A stretch of DNA of 64,000 nt from assembly GCA_947447825.1 (NCBI GenBank), contig CANFLL010000004.1, positions 26,220-90,219 of the forward strand, written 5' to 3'. Below, piece by piece: positions 63,917 to 64,000 of the stretch. The stretch comes from Chitinophagaceae bacterium (lineage in GTDB: Bacteria; Bacteroidota; Bacteroidia; Chitinophagales; Chitinophagaceae). A model generated the notes under the pieces. It was not told where the DNA came from and did not search any database. It worked only from the letters and a program-made list of their open reading frames with translations. Each line of letters opens with the position of its first letter. Position 1 is the first letter of the stretch. A program made the translations under genes and the position numbers.

Positions 63917-64000
63917 TTCTTTTAAATTTAGTTTGATGAAAATGACAAGTTCGTAATATTTCTGCGATATTATAACTAATTTTCTACCCTAGATGATAGC

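Noticed and set aside
1..64000. tRNA or rRNA genes
   Set aside because: No cloverleaf with T-loop GTTCRANNC in a gap, and no rRNA-like sequence, was found by reading.

Overview
The window is chromosomal DNA of an AT-rich member of the Bacteroidota, most likely of the Chitinophagaceae type. The evidence is a SusC-type TonB receptor beside a pectate lyase, type IX secretion (T9SS) C-terminal tails on two enzymes, the rpsU-xer-hpf gene group, Bacteroidota-style LptD and YbeY, DUF4834/DUF2480/DUF5618 genes, the futalosine menaquinone genes, and the near absence of Shine-Dalgarno signals. No rRNA, tRNA, CRISPR array, prophage or intact insertion sequence was found.

Layout. 1-8.3 kb: the N-terminal part of a SusC-like receptor, a PL1 pectate lyase, a GH19 chitinase, a DUF5618 gene, a small fibronectin-III-like gene, a VCBS-like secreted protein and a TPR protein. 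8.4-16.4 kb: hpf, a Xer recombinase, rpsU, riboflavin synthase, two large membrane proteins of sugar/lipid type, a PAP2 phosphatase and tmk. 16.4-28 kb, all on the minus strand: a membrane protein, a GxxExxY gene framed by hairpin repeats, tyrS, DUF4834, mqnD-mqnB, korB, trxA, DUF72, DUF2480 and a PpiD/SurA-like foldase. 28-40.3 kb: an AT-rich gap with DnaA-box-like words, nadA, a second fibronectin-III-like paralogue, two small genes, mnmG, a pair of parS sites, ybeY, a FeoA-like gene, nadD, a GH18-NodB-GT2 fusion and half a transketolase. 40.5-64 kb: a lipoprotein gene cut by a nonsense codon, a T9SS subtilase, an outer-membrane barrel protein, an FAD reductase, a long PurF, fabD, an amidase, lptD, serC, DUF1015, an AI-2E exporter-family protein, a YtxH/holin-like trio and a sulfatase.

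Functional themes are polysaccharide breakdown (pectate lyase, chitinase, sulfatase), envelope building (LptD, amidase, FabD, glycan synthase, foldase) and core metabolism (riboflavin, NAD, menaquinone, purine, serine). The parS pair beside mnmG suggests that the replication origin is not far away.

The most unusual signal is not a gene. Five separate intergenic regions (about 5775, 14664, 19803, 31335 and 51900) each hold an array of 9 to 13 units with an exact 21-bp period. Each locus has its own core word (ACTTCATCA; CAAATGC; GTTCANNTGAAC alternating with GTNAGNGCTTAC; ATCGGTATACCGAT; TTGCCA/TGGCAA). The spacing is conserved and the sequence is not. Most cores are dyad-symmetric. One array fills a convergent gap exactly from stop codon to stop codon, and two lie upstream of the only two copies of the fibronectin-III-like gene, which also share a conserved leader block. 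I know of no described element that fits. A second layer is a family of roughly 80-140 bp hairpin repeats, one pair of which encloses the GxxExxY gene.
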